Source of the DNA: a bacterium
GTDB taxonomy: Bacteria > Armatimonadota > Zipacnadia > Zipacnadales > UBA11051
Length of the DNA stretch: 64,000 bases
Assembly: GCA_021372615.1 (NCBI GenBank)
Contig: JAJFUB010000125.1
Span: 1-64,000 of the forward strand
Direction: 5' to 3'
The translations under genes were made by a program, and so were the position numbers. The stretch's first letter is position 1; the number at the start of each line of letters is the position of its first letter. The notes below the pieces were generated by a model. It ran no database searches, was not told the origin of the DNA, and saw nothing but the letters and a program-made list of their open reading frames with translations. Below are positions 1 to 8,114 of the stretch, piece by piece.

Positions 1-27
1 GCCCAGTCGTTGGGGCAATGCTGCACT

Positions 28-50
28 GGGCGGGGTACAAGCCCCCGCCC
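28..50. terminator. GC-rich hairpin upstream of the MttB-like gene
   Basis: An 8-base perfect inverted repeat (GGGCGGGG at 28-35, CCCCGCCC at 43-50) encloses a 7-base loop. No gene lies in the first 91 bases, so this may be the end hairpin of a gene outside the window. There is no T-run on either side, so a terminator role is only a guess. Confidence 0.25.
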
Positions 51-91
51 TACAGGCCCTCCCCACGCCTTTGCACCACAGGAGCCCACAC

Positions 92-1519
92 ATGTTCGCC
101 ACCGTCCTCTCGCCTGACCAGATCGCCCGCCTCCACGAGCACTCCCTGCGCCTCCTGTGGGAGATCGGGGTCGAGGTCCCACACGCCGACATGCTGGCGC
201 GCTTCGCGGACGCCGGGGCGCAGGTGGACCTCGCCACCCAGCGCGTCCGTATCCCGACCGAACTGGTCGAGCTGTCCCTGCAGCAGTGCGGCAAGCAGTA
301 CACGCTCTACGGGCGCGACATGGCGCAGACGGCGCGCTTCGGCCAGGGCGCGCGCAACTTCAACAGCATCGCCGGCGAGGCCAGTTGGATCGAGGAGCTG
401 GGCGGCAAGCGCCGCTACGCGCGGTTGTCCGATGTCGCCATCGCCGCGCGGCTGGGCGACGCCCTGCCGCATATCAACATCGTCGGCGCCATGACCGACC
501 CGGCCGACGTGCCGCCCCCGGTGCGGTGTGTCGAGGTGCTGGCGCAACTCATCCGCCACACCACCAAGCCGCCCACACTGTGGTACCACGACCGCCCCTC
601 GGCGCGCTATCTGAACGAGATGATGATTGCCCTCCGCGGCAGCGAGCAGGCCGCCGCCGAGTTCCCCTACACCTACCCCTTCCTCGAACCCATCAGCCCG
701 CTGCGCTTCCCCTTCCACGGGATCGACCTGCTGTACGAGACCGCGCGGCTGAACCTCCCGGTGCCCATCGGGCCGATGGCGCAGACGGGCCTCTCGGCGC
801 CCTGCACGCTGGCCGCGACGATGGCCCAGGAGAACGCGGAGATCCTCGCCGGCGTCTGCGTCACGCAGCTCATTCGTCCGGGCATGCCGGTATGCTATGG
901 AGGCATCTGCCATGCCTTCGACATGCGCACGACACAGCTCATCTTCTCCGGCCCCGAACAGGCCATCTTCGGCGTCGCCATGACGCAACTGGGCAAGCAT
1001 TACGGTCTGCCCGTGTATATCAACGTGGGCCTGACGGACAGCAAGCGAGTGGACGCGCAGTCGGGGCTGGAGGCGGGGATCACCCTGGCGTTCGGCGCGG
1101 CGGCGGGGGCCGACATCTTCGGCCACATGGGCATCAGCGGCGTGGACCAGGCCTCCTCCGCGGACATGCTCGTGTGGCAGGATGAGGTCATTGGCTTTGT
1201 GGAAAGCGCGCTGCGCGAGCTGGACTTCAGCAACGAGGCCCTCGGCTTCGACACCAGCCTGTCCGTCGGTCCGGGCGGCAGCTTCATCGGCGGGGAGCAC
1301 ACCGCGCGCCACTTCCGCCGCGAGATGTGGCAGCCCACGCTGCTGGACCGCCAGTACTACCAGGCGTGGCTGGACGAGGGCGCGGCGAGCGCCGAGGAGC
1401 GTGTGGTGGCGAAGCGCCGGGACCTACTGGCCACCCACGAGGTCGAGCCGGTCAGCGAGGAGCTGGAGCAGGCACTGACGGAGATCGTGGCCGCGGCGAG
1501 GCGAGAGCTGACGGAGTGA
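92..1519 (+). CDS. MttB-family (trimethylamine methyltransferase-like) protein, non-pyrrolysine type
   Basis: The 475-residue product matches the MttB/COG5598 superfamily, cobalamin-dependent methyltransferases that pass a methyl group from a quaternary or tertiary amine to a corrinoid protein. The length is that of the family. The true trimethylamine enzyme needs an in-frame amber codon read as pyrrolysine; none occurs here, so the protein belongs with the non-Pyl members, some of which demethylate glycine betaine or related compounds. ATG at 92 is chosen over an in-frame TTG at 71 because AGGAG lies 7 bases before it. No corrinoid protein or reductive activase gene is adjacent, so the substrate cannot be inferred from context. 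The family is confident, the substrate unknown. Confidence 0.9.
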   Translation: MFATVLSPDQIARLHEHSLRLLWEIGVEVPHADMLARFADAGAQVDLATQRVRIPTELVELSLQQCGKQYTLYGRDMAQTARFGQGARNFNSIAGEASWIEELGGKRRYARLSDVAIAARLGDALPHINIVGAMTDPADVPPPVRCVEVLAQLIRHTTKPPTLWYHDRPSARYLNEMMIALRGSEQAAAEFPYTYPFLEPISPLRFPFHGIDLLYETARLNLPVPIGPMAQTGLSAPCTLAATMAQENAEILAGVCVTQLIRPGMPVCYGGICHAFDMRTTQLIFSGPEQAIFGVAMTQLGKHYGLPVYINVGLTDSKRVDAQSGLEAGITLAFGAAAGADIFGHMGISGVDQASSADMLVWQDEVIGFVESALRELDFSNEALGFDTSLSVGPGGSFIGGEHTARHFRREMWQPTLLDRQYYQAWLDEGAASAEERVVAKRRDLLATHEVEPVSEELEQALTEIVAAARRELTE

Positions 1520-1546
1520 CGGCATTCACAGGATGGCGCGGGCAAA

Positions 1547-1641
1547 GGCAAAGGATGAACAGGATGCAAGGATGCAAGGATAGGGAGGATACGGCAACGG
1601 CATAGATCGCTTCGGTGTACGGGCGGTCACCGACCGCGACC
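1547..1641 (+). repeat. Left flank of higBA: GGAT-rich tract plus hairpin repeat
   Basis: A run of degenerate GGAT-containing units (about 1547-1600) ends in GGCAACGGC. A 24-base element follows at 1618-1641 whose core GCGGTC-ACC-GACCGC is palindromic. The same 24-base element with one mismatch occurs at 2361-2384, and the GGAT tract recurs there in reverse orientation. The hairpin lies just past the higA stop and could also end that transcript. Confidence 0.7.
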
Positions 1642-1651
1642 AGTCGCGCGC

Positions 1652-1960
1652 TCAGGCGGTGCCGGCGTGCGGACGGATGCCCCGCAGGACCGCGCGCTCC
1701 TCGCGTTGGGCGAAGTACAGGTCCCAGCGCATCTGTACGTTCATCCAGAAGTCCGCGGACATGCCGAAGAACTTGGCCAGGCGCAGCGCCGTGCTGGGCG
1801 TGACGCCCCGGCGACCATTGACGATGTCGTTGACGCGCTGATACGGCACATGAATGCTGTCCGCCAGTTCCCGCTGGGTCAGCCCCATCGGCTCAAGAAA
1901 CTCCTCCCGCAGCATCTCACCGGGATGTGTCGGTCGTCGGTGCGTCGGTACGCGGATCAT
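1652..1960 (-). CDS. higA: HigA-type antitoxin, XRE-family DNA-binding protein
   Basis: The 102-residue product has the HigA/VapI layout: an N-terminal PGEML motif (about residues 13-17), then a helix-turn-helix that includes LTQRELA and the recognition-helix stretch RVNDIVNGRRG (about 27-53). In this family the protein binds the HigB toxin and represses the shared promoter. It lies 21 bases downstream of the toxin gene, the toxin-first order typical of higBA. ATG is preceded by AGGAG with 7-base spacing. Length and motif set are complete, so the antitoxin looks intact. Confidence 0.92.
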   Translation of the reverse strand: MIRVPTHRRPTHPGEMLREEFLEPMGLTQRELADSIHVPYQRVNDIVNGRRGVTPSTALRLAKFFGMSADFWMNVQMRWDLYFAQREERAVLRGIRPHAGTA

Positions 1961-1981
1961 GGTGCATCTCCTGCGATGGAC

Positions 1982-2275
1982 CTAGTGGTAGTCCACGATC
2001 TCGACCAGGGCAGCCCCCGCCGCGGTCCATGTGAAGCAGATCCGGTACCGCTCATTGATGCGGATGCTGTGTTGTCCTGCGCGGTCGCCGGCGAGGGCCT
2101 CCAGGTGATTGCCCGGAGGCACCCGGAGATCGTTCAGCACAACGGCGGAATCGATCTGGTCGAGCTTGCGGGCAGCGCCTCGCCACAACGTCACCGGGCA
2201 CGTCCGGCGGGCCTCACGGGTGTCCCTGCCGTTGAAGACGTCCTCAGTCCCCGCCGTCCTGAAGGACAAGATCAT
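1982..2275 (-). CDS. higB: HigB-type (RelE superfamily) mRNA interferase toxin
   Basis: The 97-residue protein resembles HigB toxins: an N-terminal ILSFRTAGTEDVFNGRD segment, the ARRKL-like stretch AARKLDQID, and a C-terminal RINERYRICFTW strand pair followed by VEIVDYH. HigB cuts mRNA on the ribosome. The gene opens the higBA pair and its start codon lies inside an inverted-repeat operator, so expression is probably autoregulated by the HigBA complex. No truncation or frameshift is seen. Confidence 0.9.
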   Translation of the reverse strand: MILSFRTAGTEDVFNGRDTREARRTCPVTLWRGAARKLDQIDSAVVLNDLRVPPGNHLEALAGDRAGQHSIRINERYRICFTWTAAGAALVEIVDYH

Positions 2276-2305
2276 GATAGCATGATAGCACGGTACTCAT
2301 GCTAT
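2272..2305 (-). promoter_or_regulatory. Putative HigA/HigBA operator
   Basis: A perfect 9-base inverted repeat (ATAGCATGA at 2277-2285, TCATGCTAT at 2297-2305) lies directly upstream of higB, and a further half site TCATG at 2272-2276 overlaps its start codon. Three alternating TCATG/CATGA half sites at a toxin-antitoxin promoter fit autorepression. Position and symmetry are seen; binding is inferred. Confidence 0.65.
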
Positions 2306-2360
2306 GACAAGCGCCAAGCACAGCACGCTGTCCCCGACAGCCCGTACTTCTGCCCACCTC

Positions 2361-2468
2361 TACGAGCGGTCACCGACCGCGACCCCTCCGGCCTCTCCCG
2401 ACCCCATCCTCCCCATCCTTCTATCCTTCCATCCTGTTCGCCGTTGCCGTCATCCTCTCCATCCTGCG
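2361..2468 (+). repeat. Right flank of higBA: hairpin repeat plus inverted GGAT tract
   Basis: The element at 2361-2384 repeats 1618-1641 with one mismatch. A tract of ATCC units (2401-2468) follows that is the reverse complement, in style and partly in sequence, of the GGAT tract at 1547-1600, including GCCGTTGCCGT against ACGGCAACGGC. The toxin-antitoxin pair is thus framed by imperfect inverted repeats. Confidence 0.65.
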
Positions 2469-2471
2469 AAT

Positions 2472-4847
2472 CTACCTCCCCAGCTCCCACACCTGCGTCG
2501 CCTCCGGCCTGAGCGTCACTGTGAACGTCCCGCCCACTGCCTTCGCCTCGCTCTCGATCAGCCGCCGCCGCTTCGCGCCCTCCCAGGAGGGCTTGAGCGT
2601 CGCCGTTACCGGCTCGCGGCTATCGCTCACGACCACCACATACAGCTTCCCGCCCACTGCCTTCTCCCGCGCCTCGAGCTTCTCCGTCGTTGGCGTGAGG
2701 GGCACATCTCTCCACTGCCCGGGCGCGAGAATGACGTCCTGGAGCTGCGCCATCTCGGTGTTCAGCGCCCGCGTGTACGAGAGCAGCGCCGGGTCGCGGG
2801 ACAGGCAGCCCGCCGGCTCGCCGTCGTAGTACGAGTAGTACCCGAACCACTTGTAGCCGTGGATCACGTGCAGCCACAGGCTGGTGCGTAGCTCGTCCGG
2901 CGTGGGCATCCGCTGGGTATGGCGGTTCGAGTTGTAGGTCTGCAGGCACGTGCCCAGGGGCTTCTTGCCCAGCAGGTCGCGGTCGGTGATGTCCAGCCAG
3001 CGCCGCTTGTAGTCGAAGGGCGTCATCTGCGGGAAGGGGTAGCTGTCGTAGCTCCACAGGTCCTGGCTGGCCAGGTAGTCGCTGGCGCGCGGGTACTGGC
3101 ACAGGTTGACCCACACGAAGTGGTTCGGGTCCAGACGCCGGATCAGCTCCGCGGCGGCCTGCACCGCCTCGGGCTCCATCGTGCCCTCCGGCTCGTCAAT
3201 CAGGTCCCAACACAGCACCGCCGGGTGCTCCTTGAACCTCAGCACCGCCTGCTCGATGTGCCCCAGGTCGAACTCCGGCCCCTTGTTGAAGTACTGGTTG
3301 TTGAACAGCGCGACCGTACCGTACAGCCCCACCTGCGCGCACGCGTCCAGGTGCTTCTGGATGCTCGGGAGCGGGTCGGGGTCGCTGCCGTAGCACTGTA
3401 CGACGTTGAAGCCGTGACTGACGATCTCCTCGTTCATCGGCGCGTGGTAGAGCATCCGCGCCAGGAACGGCTTGCCGTTGACCGTGATGGTGTCGCCCAC
3501 GGCCCTGGCCGTGCGGATGGGCTCCCACTGCGGCCACGCGACGGGGTCGAACTTGATGAACTCGCGGCTGTCGGTCTGCGCGGACCCGCCGTTGAGGGTG
3601 AAGGTGGCGTCTGCCCGGAAGCGCCCGACGGGCAGGCCGACGAGGTCGAAGGGGACTTCAAGCTGCGGACCCTTGACCGGCAACGTCTTGTGCAGCACTG
3701 TCTTGCCGCTCTGCAGGTCCCTGAGGGCCAGGCCCACGCTCAGCTTCGGCAGCAGTTCGGGGGCGCAGGTGAAGGCCGCCGACCAGCGCCCGGCGCGCTG
3801 GGTCGAGGGGTAGGCATACTCATCGAGCGACACCGAGACAATCTGGGGCACGGTCAGGCGATAGGCTGCTTCCCTCGGGTGCGCGCCGGCGCCCACACAA
3901 ACATACAGCGTCGAGGGTCCGGCCGCGCTGATCGCTACCGGTATGGTGATCGTCGCCGGCTTGTCGGCGGCGAGGCGATAGATGTCACGCTCTGGCTGAG
4001 TCATGTGGGGCGTGCCGGCAGGCCGAATGGCTGCAGCGAGGCTGGTGCCCGTGGGCTGGGCGGCGCTGAGCGTCACCTGCAGGTCATTCCGGCCCAGGAC
4101 GGGCGGCCGCATCGAGAGCGCAGTCACGGTGACGTTCGGCACGGTGGGCCGGCTGGTAGCCGGCCCCTCCAGCGGCTGGGCGGGTGGTAGCGGCGCGACG
4201 AACTGCGAGCCCGCTTCCGCCTTGATCTCCAGCAGGGGCCAGGCCGTCTTGTAGCTGACGAAGTCTTGGTCCTCGGAGGGCGGCACGTACTCCTTCACGT
4301 TCGTCAGCAGGATCACGTCGATGTACGGCCACTGGGTCGTGTCGTCCGAGCCTTGCAGGCGCAAGACGTGCTTGCCCTGGGCCGGCGAGACGCCGGCACT
4401 GGTCGGGATGGTGGCGGAGCCGACCCGGGTAGTGGCGGGGCCGACGCCGGTAGCGACCGGGCTGGCCGGGATGGCGACCGGGCCGAGCGGCTTGCTCCAG
4501 CACAGCGAGGTGCTCGCCTGGTCGTGGGCGATCAGCCCCAAGTCGCGCCCGTCCCACAGCACATGCGTCTTCGTCGTCGGGAGAGCCAGGCACCGCACCC
4601 GGATCGTGTACTCGCCCTCCTGCAGCCCCTCCACGTCGTATTCCAGGAAGCCCCCGGCGGGACGCCCAAACACCGCCACCTGGCCGCCGGACGGATGGCC
4701 CATCCACGACGTGAAGCCCTCGGCCCGCAGGCCCTCGGTCTCCCCGCGGCTGAAGGCCTCGCCCTCCAGGTAGCGGTACTCGTAGTCAGCGCACGCCCCG
4801 GTCGCCATGAGGGGCGTACACAGCACCAGCAGCAGCCATGAGCGCAT
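2472..4847 (-). CDS. Exported glycosidase-like protein, beta-sandwich domains plus TIM barrel
   Basis: The product is 791 residues. ATG at 4847 has AGGAGG 7 bases upstream and is preferred over an in-frame start 21 bases earlier. Residues 1-20 are a signal peptide ending ACADY. A carbohydrate-binding-like beta-sandwich (about 25-150) and Ig-like strands follow, then a clan GH-A-like TIM barrel (about 440-720) starting at VNGKPFLARM. CWDLIDEPEG (about 545-554) fits the acid/base Glu after barrel strand 4. At the strand-7 position the sequence reads GTCLQTYNS and no nucleophile Glu is obvious, so the mechanism or even activity is uncertain. Low-complexity and repeat-derived peptides occur near residues 120-145 and 226-234. 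Not assigned to a GH family. Confidence 0.75.
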   Translation of the reverse strand: MRSWLLLVLCTPLMATGACADYEYRYLEGEAFSRGETEGLRAEGFTSWMGHPSGGQVAVFGRPAGGFLEYDVEGLQEGEYTIRVRCLALPTTKTHVLWDGRDLGLIAHDQASTSLCWSKPLGPVAIPASPVATGVGPATTRVGSATIPTSAGVSPAQGKHVLRLQGSDDTTQWPYIDVILLTNVKEYVPPSEDQDFVSYKTAWPLLEIKAEAGSQFVAPLPPAQPLEGPATSRPTVPNVTVTALSMRPPVLGRNDLQVTLSAAQPTGTSLAAAIRPAGTPHMTQPERDIYRLAADKPATITIPVAISAAGPSTLYVCVGAGAHPREAAYRLTVPQIVSVSLDEYAYPSTQRAGRWSAAFTCAPELLPKLSVGLALRDLQSGKTVLHKTLPVKGPQLEVPFDLVGLPVGRFRADATFTLNGGSAQTDSREFIKFDPVAWPQWEPIRTARAVGDTITVNGKPFLARMLYHAPMNEEIVSHGFNVVQCYGSDPDPLPSIQKHLDACAQVGLYGTVALFNNQYFNKGPEFDLGHIEQAVLRFKEHPAVLCWDLIDEPEGTMEPEAVQAAAELIRRLDPNHFVWVNLCQYPRASDYLASQDLWSYDSYPFPQMTPFDYKRRWLDITDRDLLGKKPLGTCLQTYNSNRHTQRMPTPDELRTSLWLHVIHGYKWFGYYSYYDGEPAGCLSRDPALLSYTRALNTEMAQLQDVILAPGQWRDVPLTPTTEKLEAREKAVGGKLYVVVVSDSREPVTATLKPSWEGAKRRRLIESEAKAVGGTFTVTLRPEATQVWELGR
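4146..4170. repeat. REP-like palindrome inside the glycosidase reading frame
   Basis: GGGCCGGCT-GGT-AGCCGGCCC-CTCC forms a 9-base perfect stem with a 3-base loop. The same element, with one stem pair changed, lies between genes at 8074-8098, and a reversed copy is at 7993-8016. Here it lies in frame inside coding sequence and contributes residues about 226-234 (GPATSRP region). Confidence 0.75.
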
Positions 4848-4870
4848 GAGTCGTCCTCCTGAGTACACAG

Positions 4871-4898
4871 AGAGCCACCGGGCGGGCCCGGTGGCTCT
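4871..4898 (-). terminator. Strong 12-base-pair hairpin, probable terminator
   Basis: AGAGCCACCGGG (4871-4882) and CCCGGTGGCTCT (4887-4898) form a perfect 12-base stem with a CGGG loop. It sits just after the stop of the gene at 4920-6164 and before the ribosome site of the next minus-strand gene. No T-run follows, so termination strength is uncertain. Confidence 0.6.
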
Positions 4899-4919
4899 GG
4901 GTAGGCTGGTGGTACGCGC

Positions 4920-6164
4920 TCACTCCTTGAACGTGACCCCCAGCGCCGCGAGAGCGGCGTCCACCTGCTGCTCGGCCTCGTCGAACTTCCCGTAGGCAAA
5001 GGCCTGGCGGGAGGCCGCGAGCATCGCGTTGATTGGCTTGGCCGCCTCGGGGTCGCTGGCCGCCAGCTTGTCATACGCTGGCTTGGCGGCGGCGAACTTC
5101 GCCCGCCAGCGGTTCTTCTGCGGCACCTTGGCCATCGAGGGATCGGTGGTGGGCGTCGCGGCGGCTGTCGCCGCCGGCTTCGGGGTCGTGGCGGGCTTGG
5201 TTGTCGCCGTCGTCGTGGCCGGTTTCGTCGCCGGCTTGGCGGCCGTCGTCGCGGGCTTGGTTGTCGGAGGCTTGGTGGTGGCCGCGGCGGGCTTGGTCGC
5301 CGGCTTGGTGACTGCGGGCTTGGTGACCGTGGCCGGCTTCGTCGTAGCCGTAACCGGGGCGGTGGCCGCGCCGACCCTGGGCGGGGTGCCCTGGCCGGTG
5401 AGGTAGTACAGCAAGTTCGAGTACAGCTCGCGCGCCGCCGACTCCTTGCGCGCCGTCCAGTCCTCGGCGTTCATCTCCCGCACCGTCCGCATGGCGTCCA
5501 CGATCAGCAACTCGGCGCCGTTCTCATTGCCGACGAACGCCACCGGCTTGGCGGCAGCCGGCTTGGGCTTGACGGCCGCCGGCTTCGGAGTGGTCGTGGC
5601 CGGCTTGACGACCACGGTCGTCGGCGGCTTCGCGGCGGGGTTGGTGATCGCGGGCTTGGCCGCGCCGGCGGGTGGCTTGGCGGCGGCGGGCTTGGCCACG
5701 GCCGCTGTGCCGGGCTTGGTGCTCGCCGTCACTGTCGTGCCGGGCTTGGCGCCATAGCCGAGCTGCGAGGGCGGCAGCTTGCTGCACGGCGTGGCCTTGG
5801 GCAACTGCTGGGTCAGGTTCTTGGCCCACAGTTGCGCCAGTTGCTTCTCGGTCATCTTGTTCGTCTTGGCTTCCGCCGGGTACACGGCCACGACGGGGAT
5901 ATCCCAGGCGTAGACCGTCCACAGGCTGCCCTTCTGCTTGACGGTGACCTGCGGATGCTGGGTGTCCTTGGAGGACACGACCTCGACGATCTTCTGGTCC
6001 ACATTCGCCACGCGCTCGGCCACGGTGGCGAAGGCGCCGCGGTCGCGCAGCCGGGCCACCAGGCCGCCGCCGACGCACACATCGGCCGTCTCCTGGGCGA
6101 AGACCGGCAGAACGAGCGCCAGCGCGAGCAGGGCCGCCAGCAGGGGAAGAGTCATGGGTCGCAT
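4920..6164 (-). CDS. Exported Lys/Pro/Ala/Thr-rich protein of unknown function
   Basis: The product is 414 residues. ATG at 6164 has AGGAGG 6 bases upstream; the frame stays open far upstream only as a shadow of the next gene. Residues 1-23 form a signal peptide (cleavage after VFAQ likely). Residues about 25-125 are a compact domain beginning ADVCVGGGLVARLRD, with weak resemblance to a short domain found in some exported proteins and mechanosensitive-channel precursors. Two low-complexity linkers rich in KPA and TKPAT units (about 140-205 and 255-335) surround a short helical segment. The C-terminal 70 residues form a helical domain. A cell-wall-spanning anchor or stalk is possible; the function is not recognised. 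Confidence 0.7.
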   Translation of the reverse strand: MRPMTLPLLAALLALALVLPVFAQETADVCVGGGLVARLRDRGAFATVAERVANVDQKIVEVVSSKDTQHPQVTVKQKGSLWTVYAWDIPVVAVYPAEAKTNKMTEKQLAQLWAKNLTQQLPKATPCSKLPPSQLGYGAKPGTTVTASTKPGTAAVAKPAAAKPPAGAAKPAITNPAAKPPTTVVVKPATTTPKPAAVKPKPAAAKPVAFVGNENGAELLIVDAMRTVREMNAEDWTARKESAARELYSNLLYYLTGQGTPPRVGAATAPVTATTKPATVTKPAVTKPATKPAAATTKPPTTKPATTAAKPATKPATTTATTKPATTPKPAATAAATPTTDPSMAKVPQKNRWRAKFAAAKPAYDKLAASDPEAAKPINAMLAASRQAFAYGKFDEAEQQVDAALAALGVTFKE

Positions 6165-6325
6165 CTTGGGCCTCCTGTGCCGCGCGGCGAGGCGCCGTGT
6201 CGCGGGGGCTAGAGTTGCATGATAGGTGTCTTGAACTGGCGCCGTCAAGCAACCCCCATGGTAGGACCTGCATATTCGCCGGAAGTTCCGCTCGTTCCTC
6301 CCCGACCCCCCTCTGCCTGCCCCGC

Positions 6326-7954
6326 CTACTCCGTCATCTTGCGGAAGCGCTGGAACGACTGCCACAGCTTCCAGTAGCCCCGCACCAGCGCCACCAGGCT
6401 TTGTCCACGCACCCGGTGGCCCAGGTCGCGCAGCACTTGGTGAGCCGCGTTGCGCCCCGGCATGCCGGTGATGCCCCCGCCCGGATGGACGCCGCTGCCG
6501 GTCAGGTACAGGCCCTGCACCGGCGTGCGGTACTGCGACAGCTCCGGGAGCGGTCGCAGGCCCCAGGCCTGGTGAATCTCCATGTCCACATGCCACGCGC
6601 AGCCGCGCGGGTTGTCCGTCAGCCGCTCCCAGTCCAGCGGCGTCGTCACCAGCCGCCCCAGGATCGCGTCCCGCACGTTGGGCGCGTACCGGCAGAACGT
6701 GTCCACCACCTGGTCGGCGACGCGCTCTCGCACGTCGTCCCAGCTCTGCCCGCCCGCCAGCTCGTACGGCGCGAACTGCGACAGCCACAGCGTATGCTGG
6801 CCCTCGGGGGCCAGCGACGGGTCCAGCGCCGTGGTGCAGGCGCACCACAGCCCCGGCTCGCGCGACGGCCTGCCTGCCTGTATGTCTAGCCAGCCGTCGT
6901 ACACGTACTGCAGCGAGGGGGCGATGATGGGCGAGGCGAGGGTCTGCTCGGGGCGCGCGCCGTAGCCGGTGAACTCCGGCCGCTCCGACAGCGCCAGGTC
7001 CACCTTGAACAGCGAGGCACTGGCGACGCTGACCTGCCGCACCCGCCCGAGGAGACCTGAGGGCACGTGCTCTTCGGGAACCAGCTTCAGGAACACCCGC
7101 CGGGCATCCAGCGAGGAGACGATGCACCGGCGGGCCGCGAACGTCTCGCCCGTGGCAGTGACGACCGCCTGCGCCCGGTTGCCCTGCACCACGATCCGCT
7201 CGACGTGCTGCCCGGTGAGCACCTGCCCGCCCGCCGAGGTGATGACATGGGCCAGGGCCTGGCTGAGCGCCCCCGAGCCGCCCTTTGGCCGCGCGCTGCC
7301 TGACAGGTGGCTGCCGGACTGCAGACTCATCGCGAGCGTCGAGCCGGGCTTGGTCGGCGGCGTCCCCGTCTGCACCGCCCACCACGCCATCGCGCCCTTG
7401 AGCCGCTCGTCGACAAAGAAGCGCTCAATGAAGACAGTAGGGGGCGTCAGCAGCGCCCGCCACAGCTCCTGCATCTCGGCCGTCTCGGTCGAGAGCATCA
7501 TGTCGGCCAGCGAGGGCGGGGGGACGAGGTCGAACGGTTCGAGCATGTGCAGTGCCTGCTCCCACCACCCATGCCAGCGCCGGTAGCTCTCCACCTCCGC
7601 GGGCGCGAAGGTCGCCAGCTCCTCGCACGTCCGGTCCACATCCCGCCACACCAGCCAGCTTGTCCCGTCCGGGTAGGGAAAGAACCACAGTGGCTCGTGC
7701 CACAGGTACTCCAGCCCGTGCTTGTCCAGCGCCAGCTCCCTGGGCACCGGCCCCGAGCAGATATGCTGGTGGTCCACGCCGCCGCGGTTGATGCGGAAGC
7801 CGGGCAGGCCGGGGAAGTCCTCGGTGGGGCAACACCCGCCAAGCACCTCGCGGCGCTCCAGCACGAGCACACTCAGCCCCGCCTTCGCAAGATACGCTCC
7901 GCAGGCAAGGCCATTGTGGCCGCCGCCGATGATGATGGCGTCGTGTTGAGGCAT
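6326..7954 (-). CDS. Phytoene desaturase-like FAD-dependent oxidoreductase
   Basis: The 542-residue protein starts with the FAD-binding motif IIGGGHNGL (about residues 7-15) followed by VLERREVLGG, and ends with the family's second FAD motif around YLTGSGVHPGGGITGMPGRN. This is the CrtI/PYROXD2-type amine oxidase superfamily of flavoproteins acting on polyenes or related lipids. No phytoene synthase or other carotenoid gene is nearby, so a carotenoid role is not supported and PYROXD2-like is the safer description. ATG at 7954 has GGAG 8 bases upstream. A cytoplasmic or membrane-associated location is expected because no signal peptide is present. Confidence 0.85.
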   Translation of the reverse strand: MPQHDAIIIGGGHNGLACGAYLAKAGLSVLVLERREVLGGCCPTEDFPGLPGFRINRGGVDHQHICSGPVPRELALDKHGLEYLWHEPLWFFPYPDGTSWLVWRDVDRTCEELATFAPAEVESYRRWHGWWEQALHMLEPFDLVPPPSLADMMLSTETAEMQELWRALLTPPTVFIERFFVDERLKGAMAWWAVQTGTPPTKPGSTLAMSLQSGSHLSGSARPKGGSGALSQALAHVITSAGGQVLTGQHVERIVVQGNRAQAVVTATGETFAARRCIVSSLDARRVFLKLVPEEHVPSGLLGRVRQVSVASASLFKVDLALSERPEFTGYGARPEQTLASPIIAPSLQYVYDGWLDIQAGRPSREPGLWCACTTALDPSLAPEGQHTLWLSQFAPYELAGGQSWDDVRERVADQVVDTFCRYAPNVRDAILGRLVTTPLDWERLTDNPRGCAWHVDMEIHQAWGLRPLPELSQYRTPVQGLYLTGSGVHPGGGITGMPGRNAAHQVLRDLGHRVRGQSLVALVRGYWKLWQSFQRFRKMTE

Positions 7955-7992
7955 GCAGTTCTCCAGTACCGGAGTTCGGGCAGCGTGTCGTT

Positions 7993-8098
7993 GGAGGGGC
8001 CGGCTATTAGCCGGCCCGCCGTTGGCCGCGTCCGTTGCCGCCCTGCATGGTACCCGTATTCGCTTCGCACGGCGGGCCGGATGGTATCCGGCCCCTCC
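7993..8098. repeat. Inverted pair of REP-like palindromes (REPIN-like)
   Basis: One palindrome (GGAG then GGGCCGGCT-ATT-AGCCGGCCC, stem core 7998-8016) and a second (GGGCCGGAT-GGT-ATCCGGCCC then CTCC, 8074-8098) face each other across about 57 bases between two minus-strand genes. A third copy of the family is at 4146-4170. Closely spaced inverted REP pairs are the usual unit moved by RAYT transposases, but the RAYT in this window is flanked by different repeats. Confidence 0.7.
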
Positions 8099-8114
8099 GA
8101 CGGCCCGCCGTTCG

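Noticed and set aside
50-1312. Minus-strand open frame of 420 codons opposite the MttB-like gene
   Set aside because: The plus strand carries the MttB family sequence with a good ribosome site; the opposite frame is low complexity.
6165-7385. Upstream extension of the KPAT-rich gene's frame
   Set aside because: The extension overlaps the coding region of the FAD oxidoreductase on the same strand in another frame; AGGAGG before 6164 and the signal peptide mark the real start.
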